DNA from: an uncultured Alphaproteobacteria bacterium | Lineage (GTDB): Bacteria; Pseudomonadota; Alphaproteobacteria; Rs-D84 | Assembly: GCA_944393245.1 (NCBI GenBank) | Contig: CALXZM010000002.1 | Span: 124,001-188,000 of the forward strand | Direction of reading: 5' to 3' | DNA length: 64,000 nt | Shown here: in pieces, positions 49,788 through 58,620 of the stretch | How the letters are laid out: each line of letters begins with the position of its first letter | Position numbering within the stretch: position 1 is the first letter of the stretch | Program-made: the position numbers and the translations under genes | The notes under the pieces: model-generated | Database searches by the model: none | Seen by the model: the letters and a program-made list of their open reading frames with translations, nothing else | What the model was told of the DNA's origin: nothing

Positions 49788-50147
49788 ATGCTAGTTATCG
49801 GTTTTTCACAAAATACATCAAAAATAACACCACGTATATTATGCCGGCCCCCACGGCACTGTGCGCCAATTGTTCCAGTGAAATCGGCACGCTTTATAAT
49901 GTATCAATTTGTGCGACACGGGCATATTACACAAATATACCTGAATCGGCGAGCAATAAAGTTACTGCGTGCAAATGGGTGGCGTTTTATCGTTTTAGAT
50001 ATACCAACACCATGCAATATTTTGCAGCACACAAAACACGCACGGTCGTGTGTTGATGTGTGCAAGCACGTCATCCAAATACACGCCCCGTTTATACAAA
50101 CACCCCGCGCATTATACCAGTGGTTGGCATGTCATAAATTACAGTAA
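49788..50147 (+). CDS. Small basic hypothetical protein
   Basis: A 119-residue, strongly basic protein (many Arg, His, Lys) with TTAAGGAT upstream of the ATG. Several Cys and His residues (LCRPPRHCAPI, HTKHARSCVDVCKHVIQIHAP) could bind a metal. The pattern FVRHGHITQIYLNRRAIKLLRANGWRFIVLD resembles structured alpha/beta proteins rather than a chance frame. Together with good spacing to the previous gene and a terminator right after it, this makes it probably real. I do not recognise a family. Co-transcription with the 114-residue gene suggests a shared role, nucleic-acid binding being one guess. Confidence 0.6.
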   Translation: MLVIGFSQNTSKITPRILCRPPRHCAPIVPVKSARFIMYQFVRHGHITQIYLNRRAIKLLRANGWRFIVLDIPTPCNILQHTKHARSCVDVCKHVIQIHAPFIQTPRALYQWLACHKLQ

Positions 50148-50149
50148 CA

Positions 50150-50174
50150 AAAACGCCCCAAACGGGGCGTTTTT
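50150..50174. terminator. Bidirectional terminator before yidC end
   Basis: Stem ACGCCCC/GGGGCGT with an AAAC loop, flanked by A and T runs, between convergent genes. Confidence 0.85.
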
Positions 50175-50175
50175 G

Positions 50176-51747
50176 TTATTTATTTAGTTTCTTGATATAA
50201 TACATCTGGCCAATACCAAATATATTTGACACCGTCCAATACAAAACCAATCCAGCCGGCATCCACGCAAACATTACCGTAAACAACAGCGGCATCCATT
50301 TCATCATTTTTTGCGTTTGGGCCGTAACATCGTTGGTGGCGGCGCCTTTGGTTGATGCAGTTTGCAAATGCTGTTGCAACCACATGGTCACGCCCATCAA
50401 TATCGGCAATATAAAGTATGGGTCCATTGTCGCCAAATCAGATATCCACAGAAAATGTGCACTGCGCATCTGGACGGAAATCAACAACGCTTTGTACAAT
50501 GCAAAAAATATCGGAATCTGAATCAACATCGGCAGACATCCCGACATCGGCGACGTTTTATGCGTTTGATACAGACGCATCATTTCCATTTGCATGCGCG
50601 CCTTGTCATTGGCATACAGTTTTTGTATGCGCGCCATTTCAGGTTGCATTTTCTGCATCGCCATCATGGATACATATGATTTACGCGTCAATGGCCACAT
50701 TGCCAAACGCAACAGCAATGTCATCAATATAATCGCAACACCATAATTCATCACAAATGAATTTAATACGTTTAACAACCATAAAATCGGACGTACAAAG
50801 AACCAGAACCAACCATAATCAACCGTTTCATCAATGCCTGAAATATACGCATTGGCGGTGTCTAAAATACGATGGTCGCGCGGCCCCATATACAAATTAG
50901 TTGTCAATGTTTTCGTTTCACCGGCACCAATTGTTATCGGTGCGGCGGCGGCATCAGCACTGAACAAATCACCCATCGGACGCACACGCATCGTCTGATC
51001 TGGACTGTCCACTGATAAAACTGTTTCCCAATACTGGTCAACAAAACCGATAAAGCCGTTCGTCGTTGAATATGCAAACGATTTATCCGCAATGCGGGGC
51101 CAATCTTCGTGTTCCAGGTCTGAATTCACATATGCAACAGAACCACTGTACACCCCAGCAGATGATTCCATGTCGTTCGCACGAACAATTTCTGCATATG
51201 GCGAAATGGAAATGTTGGCATCAGTGGTATTCTTTACCGTGTCGGACACAGATATTATGTATCCGTCAATCTTTACTGTACGATTATATTCAACACCATC
51301 TGAATTACGCCATGTATAAGTATCACCATTTTGATTCCAAACAGTTGTCTGTGTCGGTGTATCTGTGCCATTTGCAATCATACCAACCAACGCATATGAA
51401 TTATCATCCCCCAATAATACAACTGACCCAGAATCATCAGCGGATGCATCGGCCGCATAATTTAACAAATGTATATCAGATATACGTAATCCCTGAATCT
51501 GGGCCGTTAAATTTTCAGATGATATTTCTGATACAGGCACCGCAGATAAATCCACATGTTCCACAGGCGTCGCATCCGCCACTGTTTCATTTTTATTTGG
51601 CCCCATCCACCATGACAGCAACCACCAGGCTGCTAAAAATAAAATAAACCACCATAAAATTCCGCCCAAGCGTGACTTTTTAGCCGACGCATCACGCGCG
51701 GCATTCCATTGTTGAAAGCCTGAATTATTATTCATATATTTTACCAT
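50176..51747 (-). CDS. yidC: Membrane protein insertase YidC
   Basis: A 523-residue protein of the Gram-negative YidC type. An N-terminal membrane helix (about 25-45) precedes a periplasmic beta-domain of about 270 residues, then the five-helix 60-kDa inner-membrane domain. The family signature is near GVAIILMTLLLRLAMWPLTRKSYVSMMAMQKMQPEMARIQ, and the hydrophilic-groove Arg is in LLLRLAMWPL. It inserts inner-membrane proteins alone or with SecYEG. It starts 2 bp after the lspA stop, with AATGGGAA serving as ribosome site inside lspA's end; an ATG four codons downstream is possible. Usual chromosomal neighbours rnpA and rpmH are not here. Confidence 0.93.
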   Translation of the reverse strand: MVKYMNNNSGFQQWNAARDASAKKSRLGGILWWFILFLAAWWLLSWWMGPNKNETVADATPVEHVDLSAVPVSEISSENLTAQIQGLRISDIHLLNYAADASADDSGSVVLLGDDNSYALVGMIANGTDTPTQTTVWNQNGDTYTWRNSDGVEYNRTVKIDGYIISVSDTVKNTTDANISISPYAEIVRANDMESSAGVYSGSVAYVNSDLEHEDWPRIADKSFAYSTTNGFIGFVDQYWETVLSVDSPDQTMRVRPMGDLFSADAAAAPITIGAGETKTLTTNLYMGPRDHRILDTANAYISGIDETVDYGWFWFFVRPILWLLNVLNSFVMNYGVAIILMTLLLRLAMWPLTRKSYVSMMAMQKMQPEMARIQKLYANDKARMQMEMMRLYQTHKTSPMSGCLPMLIQIPIFFALYKALLISVQMRSAHFLWISDLATMDPYFILPILMGVTMWLQQHLQTASTKGAATNDVTAQTQKMMKWMPLLFTVMFAWMPAGLVLYWTVSNIFGIGQMYYIKKLNK

Positions 51748-51749
51748 TA

Positions 51750-52298
51750 TTATTTCCCATTGTTATCAGATTTAACCGCGCGTACACAACGACGACGCGC
51801 CAAGACAAAATTTAATATAAGCCATGCAACACCAATTACAATACACATATCCGCAACATTAAATGCCGGATAGTGCCACCCACCAATATGAAAGTCCAGA
51901 AAATCAACCACCGCACCAAAACGCACGCGATCAATTAAATTACCAATTGCCCCACCAACAACCAATGCCAACGGTGCACGTTCGTATTCCTGGGCGCGCG
52001 CAAACAAGTAATACGCAATAAACCCAATTATAAAGCCCGTCGCAATTATTATAATCAATGGCGCAGATTCCCCCAATCCACGCAACATAGAAAATGACGC
52101 CCCTGGATTCCATGTAAATACTATGTTAAAGAAATTACATACCTGGGTCATCAAATACGGCACGGGCACAATTTCCCACGCCGCACCAAACAACGGCACC
52201 GTCCCCGTTATCAGATACAGTAATATCCCCTTGGCCAATTGGTCGACAAAAATTGCCGCGACAATTATTGCAATATATTTCCAAATTTTGTTTTTCAT
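51750..52298 (-). CDS. lspA: Lipoprotein signal peptidase (signal peptidase II)
   Basis: The protein is 182 residues from the ATG at 52298, with GGGG 6 nt upstream; upstream codons to 52373 overlap a hairpin. Four membrane helices carry the two catalytic Asp in GNLIDRVRFGAVVDFLDF and FNVADMCIVIG. The WNPGASFSML loop is also diagnostic. It cleaves prolipoprotein signal peptides at the inner membrane after Lgt acts. yidC is immediately downstream in the same unit. Confidence 0.93.
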   Translation of the reverse strand: MKNKIWKYIAIIVAAIFVDQLAKGILLYLITGTVPLFGAAWEIVPVPYLMTQVCNFFNIVFTWNPGASFSMLRGLGESAPLIIIIATGFIIGFIAYYLFARAQEYERAPLALVVGGAIGNLIDRVRFGAVVDFLDFHIGGWHYPAFNVADMCIVIGVAWLILNFVLARRRCVRAVKSDNNGK

Positions 52299-52350
52299 AA
52301 AATTCCCCATATCCCGAAATATAACAGTCCACGCATATAAAATCAAATAT

Positions 52351-52375
52351 AAATGTCCCCACCCGGGGGACATTT
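52351..52375 (-). terminator. Hairpin between the Kef-type gene and lspA
   Basis: Stem AAATGTCCCC/GGGGACATTT with a 5-nt loop. On the minus strand it is followed by ATATTTGATTTTAT, a weak T-rich tail. It is a probable terminator or attenuator ahead of lspA. Confidence 0.6.
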
Positions 52376-52395
52376 ATATCACAATGTATAAAATA

Positions 52396-54099
52396 CTAAT
52401 TTTTATCTGATATTGTTTGTTCCACGCCCGCATAATTATCCGAACGCAATTGTTCCAATAAATTATTAATCTTTGCATCAGATATACCCAAATGCGCCAA
52501 AACCCCAGACCCCAAGAAAAATGATGATTCTATGGTTTCAGGTAATGCCTGGACAACGCCGTCTTTTAACAATTCGCGGGAATCAGCCAAATTACGGGCA
52601 CGGGCAAAAATCTTTACACGTGGCGCAATGTTACGCACCGTTAATATCGTATTTTTCGCGGTTGCCACATTATCCAACGCAACCACAACCGCACGCGTAC
52701 GACGCGATAACCCCAAATCACGCAATACGGCATCACTGCACGTGTTTCCATACATTACGTTAAAACCACGTTCACGACCCAACATTACCGCGTTGACATC
52801 TAAATCAATGGCTATGTATTGTATATTTTCTGCGGTCAACATTTGTGCTATTATTTGTCCAACACGGCCAAAGCCACATATCACCACCACGGGTTTTATG
52901 CCACGTTCAACACCATCCAATGTGCGTATCGGATATTTCGACAATATTTTTCCACGTTTACGCAAATAATCAAATATCGCCATCAATATCGGCGTTAACA
53001 TAATTGATACTATAATGATAGCAGTTAAAATTTCCTGGTGCGTTTGGGGCAATGCATCAATACCCGCCGTTTTCATTGTTTGCAACATCAGCAATCCAAA
53101 TTCACCCCCCTGGGCCAGGATTAATGCTATATTGGCAGCATCCGGCACAGGCACATGCCGAACACGCGCAACAACAAATATCGCAACAAATTTGATGATT
53201 ACCAATCCGGCAACGCCCGCCAAAATAATGCACCAATTTTGACCCAACAACGGCAAATTCAGCCCCATTCCCAATGCAATGAAAAAGAATGCTAAAAATA
53301 ACATTGAATAAGGCGTTATTTCGGCACTGACCTGATGACGATAAATTGTTTCAGACAATAACATACCTGCTAAAAATGCACCCAACCCCGCCGGCAGACC
53401 CATCAAATCCATAACCAGGGCCCAGATTATTATATTCAGCATTATGGTCAGTAAAAATGCCTCTTTAGATTTTAATTTTGCAACCAAACGCATCAGCGGA
53501 TTTAATACAAAACGACCAACAACAACCACGCCAAATATCAGCGCAACAGACAACACCAAAATATCAATCGCCGTTGCCCCCAGATTAAAACTTTTCCCGG
53601 CAAATACCGGCAACATTGCCAATAATGGAATTGATAATAAATCTTGGAATAACAATATGGAAAAAGTCTGGCGGCCCATATTGGTATTTAATTGATTACG
53701 GTCAGTCAGTAACTGCATATCTTCGGATGTGCTGGACATCGCCAACAACAGTGACACCATTATACACCCCAAAACAGACCATGGGGTTATACCCATTAGT
53801 ATCGGAAACATCATTATGGCAACCATTAAAACCTGGGCGGCACCAAATCCAAAAATTGTACGGCGCATATCCCACAGGCGACGCATATTTATTTCCAATC
53901 CCAATGTAAACCATAAAAACATTATTCCCAAATCACCCAGGAATACCCATGTATCGGTTAATTGAAATAAATCCAAAACATATGGTCCAGACAAAACACC
54001 GGCCAATAAAAATGCAACCAGCGCACCTATGCGTGCAACACGCAACACGCACACCAATACAAACAATATTGCAAAAAATATTAAGATAGGTAATGTCAT
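52396..54099 (-). CDS. Kef/YbaL-type cation:proton antiporter with RCK domain
   Basis: The protein is about 567 residues from the ATG at 54099. The first 390 residues form about 12 membrane helices of the CPA2 family (GLEINMRRLWDMRRTIFGFG, GAFLAGMLLSETIYRHQV, LGMGLNLPLLG). The C-terminal cytoplasmic TrkA-N/RCK domain starts VVVICGFGRVGQIIAQML with GxGxxG, then YIAIDLDVNAVMLGRERGFNVMYGNTC. YbaL and KefB/KefC are the nearest groups; without the glutathione-binding details I leave it as a K+ or Na+:H+ antiporter. The TrkA-C part is reduced. A run of nine G lies in the ribosome-site region, which could vary expression. Confidence 0.85.
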   Translation of the reverse strand: MTLPILIFFAILFVLVCVLRVARIGALVAFLLAGVLSGPYVLDLFQLTDTWVFLGDLGIMFLWFTLGLEINMRRLWDMRRTIFGFGAAQVLMVAIMMFPILMGITPWSVLGCIMVSLLLAMSSTSEDMQLLTDRNQLNTNMGRQTFSILLFQDLLSIPLLAMLPVFAGKSFNLGATAIDILVLSVALIFGVVVVGRFVLNPLMRLVAKLKSKEAFLLTIMLNIIIWALVMDLMGLPAGLGAFLAGMLLSETIYRHQVSAEITPYSMLFLAFFFIALGMGLNLPLLGQNWCIILAGVAGLVIIKFVAIFVVARVRHVPVPDAANIALILAQGGEFGLLMLQTMKTAGIDALPQTHQEILTAIIIVSIMLTPILMAIFDYLRKRGKILSKYPIRTLDGVERGIKPVVVICGFGRVGQIIAQMLTAENIQYIAIDLDVNAVMLGRERGFNVMYGNTCSDAVLRDLGLSRRTRAVVVALDNVATAKNTILTVRNIAPRVKIFARARNLADSRELLKDGVVQALPETIESSFFLGSGVLAHLGISDAKINNLLEQLRSDNYAGVEQTISDKN

Positions 54100-54105
54100 G
54101 TCTAT

Positions 54106-54114
54106 CCCCCCCCC
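54106..54114 (-). repeat. Poly-G tract (9) in the antiporter leader
   Basis: Nine consecutive G on the coding strand serve as or overlap the ribosome site, 6-14 nt before the ATG at 54099. Such tracts can change length by replication slippage. Confidence 0.7.
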
Positions 54115-54138
54115 AACGCACAATACATGATATAAATA

Positions 54139-54969
54139 TTATATCAAATCACGCGCCAACAGCGCAAATGTTTCCGGTGGCAATTGTTCGGCACGTTCCA
54201 TACCAGATAAACCATACTGTCCCCATTCAACATTTGAAATTATACCGCGTATCATTTTTCTGCGTTGCCCAAACAATGTTGCTGTGATTTTTTCAATACG
54301 TGATATATCACCCACAGACTTTATTTTTTCAGCGTTTGGAATTACCTGAACAACCGCACTTTGCACACGTGGACGCGGAACAAATGCAGTATTTGGAACA
54401 TCAAATAAAATACGCGCATCCGAAATTAATGATGTTAACACTGATAACCGACCGTATTGATTATCACCAACCTTGGCAACGATACGTTGTGCCACTTCGC
54501 GTTGAAACATTAATGTCATTGATTTTATTTTTTCCCCGCCGGCCGCACGTTCCAACCAACGTGTAAATAATTCAGTACCAACATTATACGGCAAATTAGA
54601 ACATATCGCATATTCACTGATTCCCAATGCAGAAAAATCAACACGCAACGCATCATCATAAATAACGGTTAAACGACCATCTGATGCAGTAACAATTTTA
54701 TCCAATATTGGTTGTGTGGTTTTGTCCTTTTCAATTGCAATTACTTGCCGTGCACCGGCCAACAATAACGCACGCGTCAATCCGGCGGGACCGGGTCCAA
54801 CCTCTATGACCGGGATGTTGGAAATATCAGGCACACTGCGCGCAATGCGGCCAGTTAAATTTAAATCAAACAAAAAATTTTGGCCAAACTGCTTTTTGGG
54901 TTCCAAACCCGCCGAACGCATCATGTCCGACACCGGTGGCAAAGATTTTATTTTATCGTTCATATTCAT
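54139..54969 (-). CDS. rsmA: 16S rRNA m6(2)A1518/A1519 dimethyltransferase
   Basis: A 276-residue RsmA/KsgA/Dim1 protein. It opens with LEPKKQFGQNFLFDLNLTGRIARS, followed by the SAM loop VIEVGPGPAGLTRALL, the acidic IAIEKDKT and the catalytic CSNLPYNVGTELFTRWL (NLPY). It dimethylates two adjacent adenines near the 3' end of 16S rRNA, a late step of small-subunit maturation. The start at 54969 follows the recR stop directly (TAAATG), so the pair is coupled; the next in-frame ATG is two codons on. Confidence 0.94.
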   Translation of the reverse strand: MNMNDKIKSLPPVSDMMRSAGLEPKKQFGQNFLFDLNLTGRIARSVPDISNIPVIEVGPGPAGLTRALLLAGARQVIAIEKDKTTQPILDKIVTASDGRLTVIYDDALRVDFSALGISEYAICSNLPYNVGTELFTRWLERAAGGEKIKSMTLMFQREVAQRIVAKVGDNQYGRLSVLTSLISDARILFDVPNTAFVPRPRVQSAVVQVIPNAEKIKSVGDISRIEKITATLFGQRRKMIRGIISNVEWGQYGLSGMERAEQLPPETFALLARDLI

Positions 54970-55569
54970 TTATAATTCCCGACGCCCCCCAAATGCCAAT
55001 GATAATGTACCATCATCCAAATAATCTAAATCACCGCCCAACGGCACGCCAGATGCCAATTCTGAAAAACGCGCACCAGAATCTGTACCAATCACAGACA
55101 TGACATAATGCTGGGTGGTTTTGCCCTCTACCGTATTTGGCAGGGCAAAAATAACTTCACTGACATTTTCTGTTTTTATGCGTTCGGGCAAACCTGAAAT
55201 ATTCAAATCATCCGGCATTGTACCCGCAGCCCCAGAAATCAAGCCCCCCAAAATATGATACCGTCCATGAAATATCGCTGACTTTTCCAACGTCCAAACA
55301 TCAGCCAAATCGCGCACTATACACAATTGACCATTCGCGCGCGACGCATCACGACAAAATTCACATGATTCAACCGTTGTGTCCGTTAATACACCACATA
55401 TCGGACATGGACGAATTGTTGCCGATGCGTCCAACAATGCATTGGCCAAACTTTCTGCACGGCCTGTTTTATCCTGTAACAATGCCAAAACTATACGCCC
55501 AGCAGCACGCGACCCCAGGCGCGGCAATTTTGCAAATTGTTTAATTAATTTTTCTATTTTTGGATTCAT
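54970..55569 (-). CDS. recR: Recombination mediator RecR
   Basis: A 199-residue protein: helix-hairpin-helix KLPRLGSRAAGRIVLALL near the N-terminus, a Cys4 zinc finger (CPICGVLTDTTVESCEFC), and a Toprim domain (LCIVRDLADVWTLEKSAIFHGRYHILGGLIS). RecR with RecO and RecF loads RecA onto gapped DNA. The dnaX-yebC/ybaB neighbours seen in many bacteria are not present; instead it pairs with rsmA. Confidence 0.95.
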   Translation of the reverse strand: MNPKIEKLIKQFAKLPRLGSRAAGRIVLALLQDKTGRAESLANALLDASATIRPCPICGVLTDTTVESCEFCRDASRANGQLCIVRDLADVWTLEKSAIFHGRYHILGGLISGAAGTMPDDLNISGLPERIKTENVSEVIFALPNTVEGKTTQHYVMSVIGTDSGARFSELASGVPLGGDLDYLDDGTLSLAFGGRREL

Positions 55570-55587
55570 TGCAAAAACCAGATATTA

Positions 55588-56781
55588 TTAATGAAACACG
55601 TAACTGTCAATCCCGGCATTTTTTGCACGGTTGCGAATATTTTGCGCCGCAGATTCAGATAAATTATTAACCCGCACCCGGAACATCCCGTTTGGCGCAG
55701 TTTCAATTACCGCGTTAACCCCAACAGAATTTTTAACATTTGCAACCTGGGCCGTGGCGGCATCGCGCGATGAAAACGCGCCAAATTGCACACCTGCATT
55801 TCCAGGTGCATTATTTGATATATCCACCACAGGCGCACTTTGTGCTGTGGCCGCATTATATGCCGCCGCAAATGTTGGCGTTGGTGTATCATATGTTACT
55901 GGCGCAGGCGCGGTATAAGTAACGGCACTTTGCGTTACAGGTTGCGGGGTTGCCGATGTATATGTAACAACTGATTGCGGGGGCAAACCTGCAACTTTTT
56001 CAAAACCCTTGTTCAACAAATTTGTGGCAACGTTTGCACGTACATCTTTATTTTCAGCCCCCAACACAACGGCGATTAAATGATGACCGTCACGCTGGGC
56101 CGTGGCAACCAATGAATAACGCGATTTACGTGTATACCCCGTTTTCATTCCGTCACATCCAGGATATGTACGCAACAACCTGTTACCATTTGTGTATGTT
56201 TTTCCATTATATGTCCACGTATTAATTGAAAAATATTTCCAGTATTGTGGAAAATGTTTATACACGGCAATTGACAGCAACGCAATATCACGCGCCGTTG
56301 ACATATGATCATCATTCGGCAATCCAGATGAATTTTCAAAATTAGTCCCCGACAATCCAATTTCACGCGCAACACGGGTCATTAAGTCCGCAAAATTACC
56401 CTCCATCCCGCCTTTTAAATTTTCCGCCAAAACACGCGCAACATCATTTGCACTTAATACGGTTAATGCCTTAATCGCGTCTTCGACCTTTATCTTGCTG
56501 CCGGCGGTTAATCCAACCTTTACCGGTTCGGCGGCGGCGGCGGATTTAGAAACTATTAAATAATCATCCAAATGCAGACGCCCATGTTCCAACGCGTCAA
56601 ACGTTAAATACAGCGTCATTATTTTAGTCAAACTGGCTGGATAATTTTGCACTGTGGAATTTTCAGCATATAAAACACGGCCACTGTCCATATCGGCAAC
56701 CAATGCCGCACGATACTGGGCGGCAAACGCCGATGAAACCGTCATAAAACACGCCAGAAATATCCCCAGAATTCCTTTCAT
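55588..56781 (-). CDS. dacC: D-Ala-D-Ala carboxypeptidase (S11) with SPOR domain
   Basis: A 397-residue protein. The signal peptide ends near SAFAAQ (residue 20). The penicillin-binding motifs are Ser50-x-x-Lys53 (SLTK), Ser110-Ala-Asn112 (SAN) and Lys213-Thr-Gly215 (KTG). After the catalytic domain, a Thr/Pro/Ala linker (260-320) leads to a SPOR domain at about residues 325-397 (GVQFGAFSSRDAATAQVANVK, FRVRVNNLSESAAQNIRNRAK), which targets septal peptidoglycan. It trims pentapeptides in the periplasm. SPOR fusions are frequent in alphaproteobacterial S11 enzymes. The recR gene follows after 18 bp; the gene is preceded by the pyk terminator. Confidence 0.9.
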   Translation of the reverse strand: MKGILGIFLACFMTVSSAFAAQYRAALVADMDSGRVLYAENSTVQNYPASLTKIMTLYLTFDALEHGRLHLDDYLIVSKSAAAAEPVKVGLTAGSKIKVEDAIKALTVLSANDVARVLAENLKGGMEGNFADLMTRVAREIGLSGTNFENSSGLPNDDHMSTARDIALLSIAVYKHFPQYWKYFSINTWTYNGKTYTNGNRLLRTYPGCDGMKTGYTRKSRYSLVATAQRDGHHLIAVVLGAENKDVRANVATNLLNKGFEKVAGLPPQSVVTYTSATPQPVTQSAVTYTAPAPVTYDTPTPTFAAAYNAATAQSAPVVDISNNAPGNAGVQFGAFSSRDAATAQVANVKNSVGVNAVIETAPNGMFRVRVNNLSESAAQNIRNRAKNAGIDSYVFH

Positions 56782-56800
56782 ATCAAAATATATGTTAGTA

Positions 56801-56836
56801 AAAAAACACGACGCCGGTCAATACAATATTGACCGG
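56801..56836 (-). terminator. Terminator of pyk
   Basis: A 10-bp stem CCGGTCAATA/TATTGACCGG with a 3-nt loop, then after a short spacer a run of seven T on the minus strand, between pyk and dacC. Confidence 0.7.
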
Positions 56837-56867
56837 TGCCGTTATATATGTGTTCTTAATTTATTAA

Positions 56868-58235
56868 TTAATCCAATGTGCGCAAACTGATTTTGTCAGC
56901 ATCCACAATAACCAATTTGCCAGACATTACACCAAACCGTCGTGCCGCATTAAACCCGTCACGATGCGCGAACAGTTCATCACTGAACACTGGAAACACA
57001 CCACGCAACAAGCATAACTGATTCGCAACAACACGTTCATTACAAACGGCAACAATTGGAATATCAGGCTTGCGACATGAAATTTGCATCGTCGCGTCCG
57101 TGTCACGCGCAAAAACGACAATTGCCGATGCACGATTCAAATACGCCATAGATGCCACACTGCGCGACCAGTCATTTTCCGGAATATTTTCCACACGCGA
57201 CCAATCATATGGGTTTGCAATTGCGTCCGCGTCGGCGTATGTCAAAATTTTTGACATGGTATCAATCACATTAACCGGATTGATGCCAATGGTTGTTTCT
57301 TCGGACGTCATGGTTGAATCCGCACGTAAATATGCAGTGTTTGCAACGTCGGTAATTTCAGCACGCGTTGGAAATTCACTGTTTACCATTGTACCCAACA
57401 TTTGCGTCGCCATAATAACAGGCTTGTTCATTTTGCGACATTCACGAATTATGTGACGGGATATGGCAGGTACCTGTTCGAATGGAACCTCAACCGCCAG
57501 GTCACCACGCGCAATCATTATGCCATCCGCCACAGATGCAATTTCAGTAATTCTGTCCACTGCATTGGGGCGTTCTATTTTTGCAATAATTTTTATCGGA
57601 TGCGATGTGCGTGCGGTGATAAAATCGCGAACTTCGGCAATATCTTCGGGTCTTTGAACAAATGAAATCGCAACCCAATCAGGATTTTTCGTAATCGCAT
57701 ATTCCAAATCCGCGCGATCTTTATCGGTCAGGGCCGATGTGGCAATATCGGTATCGGGCAAATTAAATCCGCGACGCGACCATATTTCAGTACCACGAAC
57801 AACCGTTGCAACAATTTTATCCGGCGCAACTGAATCAACCGTCATTTCAATTTTACCGTCATTAAGCAAAATTCTGTCACCAACGTTTAACGATTTTATA
57901 ACATCCGCATCCGGCAATTGAACACGCGTACCATCACCAGGCGTTGCGTCAGAATCAAATGTAAATTTTTGGCCCAGGGTTAATGGATATTTATCTTCGG
58001 TTGCGAAATTTCCAATACGATGTTTTGGCCCCTGCAAGTCAATCATTACAGCAACCGGTGTATGTAATTCGTCTGATATTTCACGTATTAAATCAATCTT
58101 TTTACCCTGGACATCACCAGTATCATGACTAAAATTTAGCCGGCACATATTTACGCCAGACGCAATCATTTTAGTCAAAGTTTCCCTGTCTTCACATTTC
58201 GGCCCAATTGACGCCGTAATTTTTGTAAACCTCAT
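56868..58235 (-). CDS. pyk: Pyruvate kinase
   Basis: The protein is about 455 residues from the ATG at 58235 (TGGAAGT upstream); the frame extends upstream to 58340 but those codons overlap the gapR start. The TIM barrel shows ITASIGPKCEDRETLTKMIASGVNMCRLNFSHD, DLQGPKHRIGNF and the signature IKIIAKIERPNAVDRITEI with the active-site Lys/Glu, followed by DGIMIARGDLAVEVPFEQVP. It makes pyruvate and ATP from phosphoenolpyruvate, the end of glycolysis, and feeds the L-lactate dehydrogenase in this window. A terminator follows. Confidence 0.94.
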   Translation of the reverse strand: MRFTKITASIGPKCEDRETLTKMIASGVNMCRLNFSHDTGDVQGKKIDLIREISDELHTPVAVMIDLQGPKHRIGNFATEDKYPLTLGQKFTFDSDATPGDGTRVQLPDADVIKSLNVGDRILLNDGKIEMTVDSVAPDKIVATVVRGTEIWSRRGFNLPDTDIATSALTDKDRADLEYAITKNPDWVAISFVQRPEDIAEVRDFITARTSHPIKIIAKIERPNAVDRITEIASVADGIMIARGDLAVEVPFEQVPAISRHIIRECRKMNKPVIMATQMLGTMVNSEFPTRAEITDVANTAYLRADSTMTSEETTIGINPVNVIDTMSKILTYADADAIANPYDWSRVENIPENDWSRSVASMAYLNRASAIVVFARDTDATMQISCRKPDIPIVAVCNERVVANQLCLLRGVFPVFSDELFAHRDGFNAARRFGVMSGKLVIVDADKISLRTLD

Positions 58236-58327
58236 AATACTTCCATTTATGTTTTCTGTTGTTTTCCTTGATTTTTGCGATTTAAGGTATATCATAATAT
58301 GCAGTAAAAGACAAGGAGAAAGCTGAC

Positions 58328-58576
58328 ATGAAAAACGCAAATCACGGTGCCATTGATAATCAGCAACTGTTAAGCATTATTGAAAGAATTGAAAAATTAA
58401 ATGAAGAAACGGCCGCAATTGCCGCAGATATCAAAGAAATTTACAGCGAAGCGAAATCTGCTGGTTTTGACCCTAAATATATACGCCAGATGATACGTTT
58501 ACGCAAAATGGACCCAGATGAATTGGACGAAGCAGACGAATTAACGCAAATGTATCGGACTGCGTTGGGTTTATAA
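58328..58576 (+). CDS. gapR: GapR-family DNA-binding protein (DUF2312)
   Basis: This 82-residue protein is an almost complete match to the GapR family: LLSIIERIEKLNEETAAIAADIKEIYSEAKSAGFDPKYIRQMIRLRKM. The basic KYIRQMIRLRKM stretch is the DNA-contact region. GapR of Caulobacter coats overtwisted AT-rich DNA and stimulates topoisomerases ahead of replication and transcription forks. AAGGAGAAAGCTGAC precedes the ATG. It is divergent from pyk. It is nearly restricted to alphaproteobacteria and to phages infecting them, so it supports the lineage call. Confidence 0.93.
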   Translation: MKNANHGAIDNQQLLSIIERIEKLNEETAAIAADIKEIYSEAKSAGFDPKYIRQMIRLRKMDPDELDEADELTQMYRTALGL

Positions 58577-58595
58577 AATGTAAAACGGATAAAAA

Positions 58596-58620
58596 CAGCC
58601 CCGTGTTTGGGGCTGCTTTT
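58596..58620. terminator. Terminator of gapR, possibly also pyrG
   Basis: Stem CAGCCCC/GGGGCTG, GTGTTT loop, A-run and T-run on the two sides, at the convergent gapR and pyrG stops. Confidence 0.85.
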
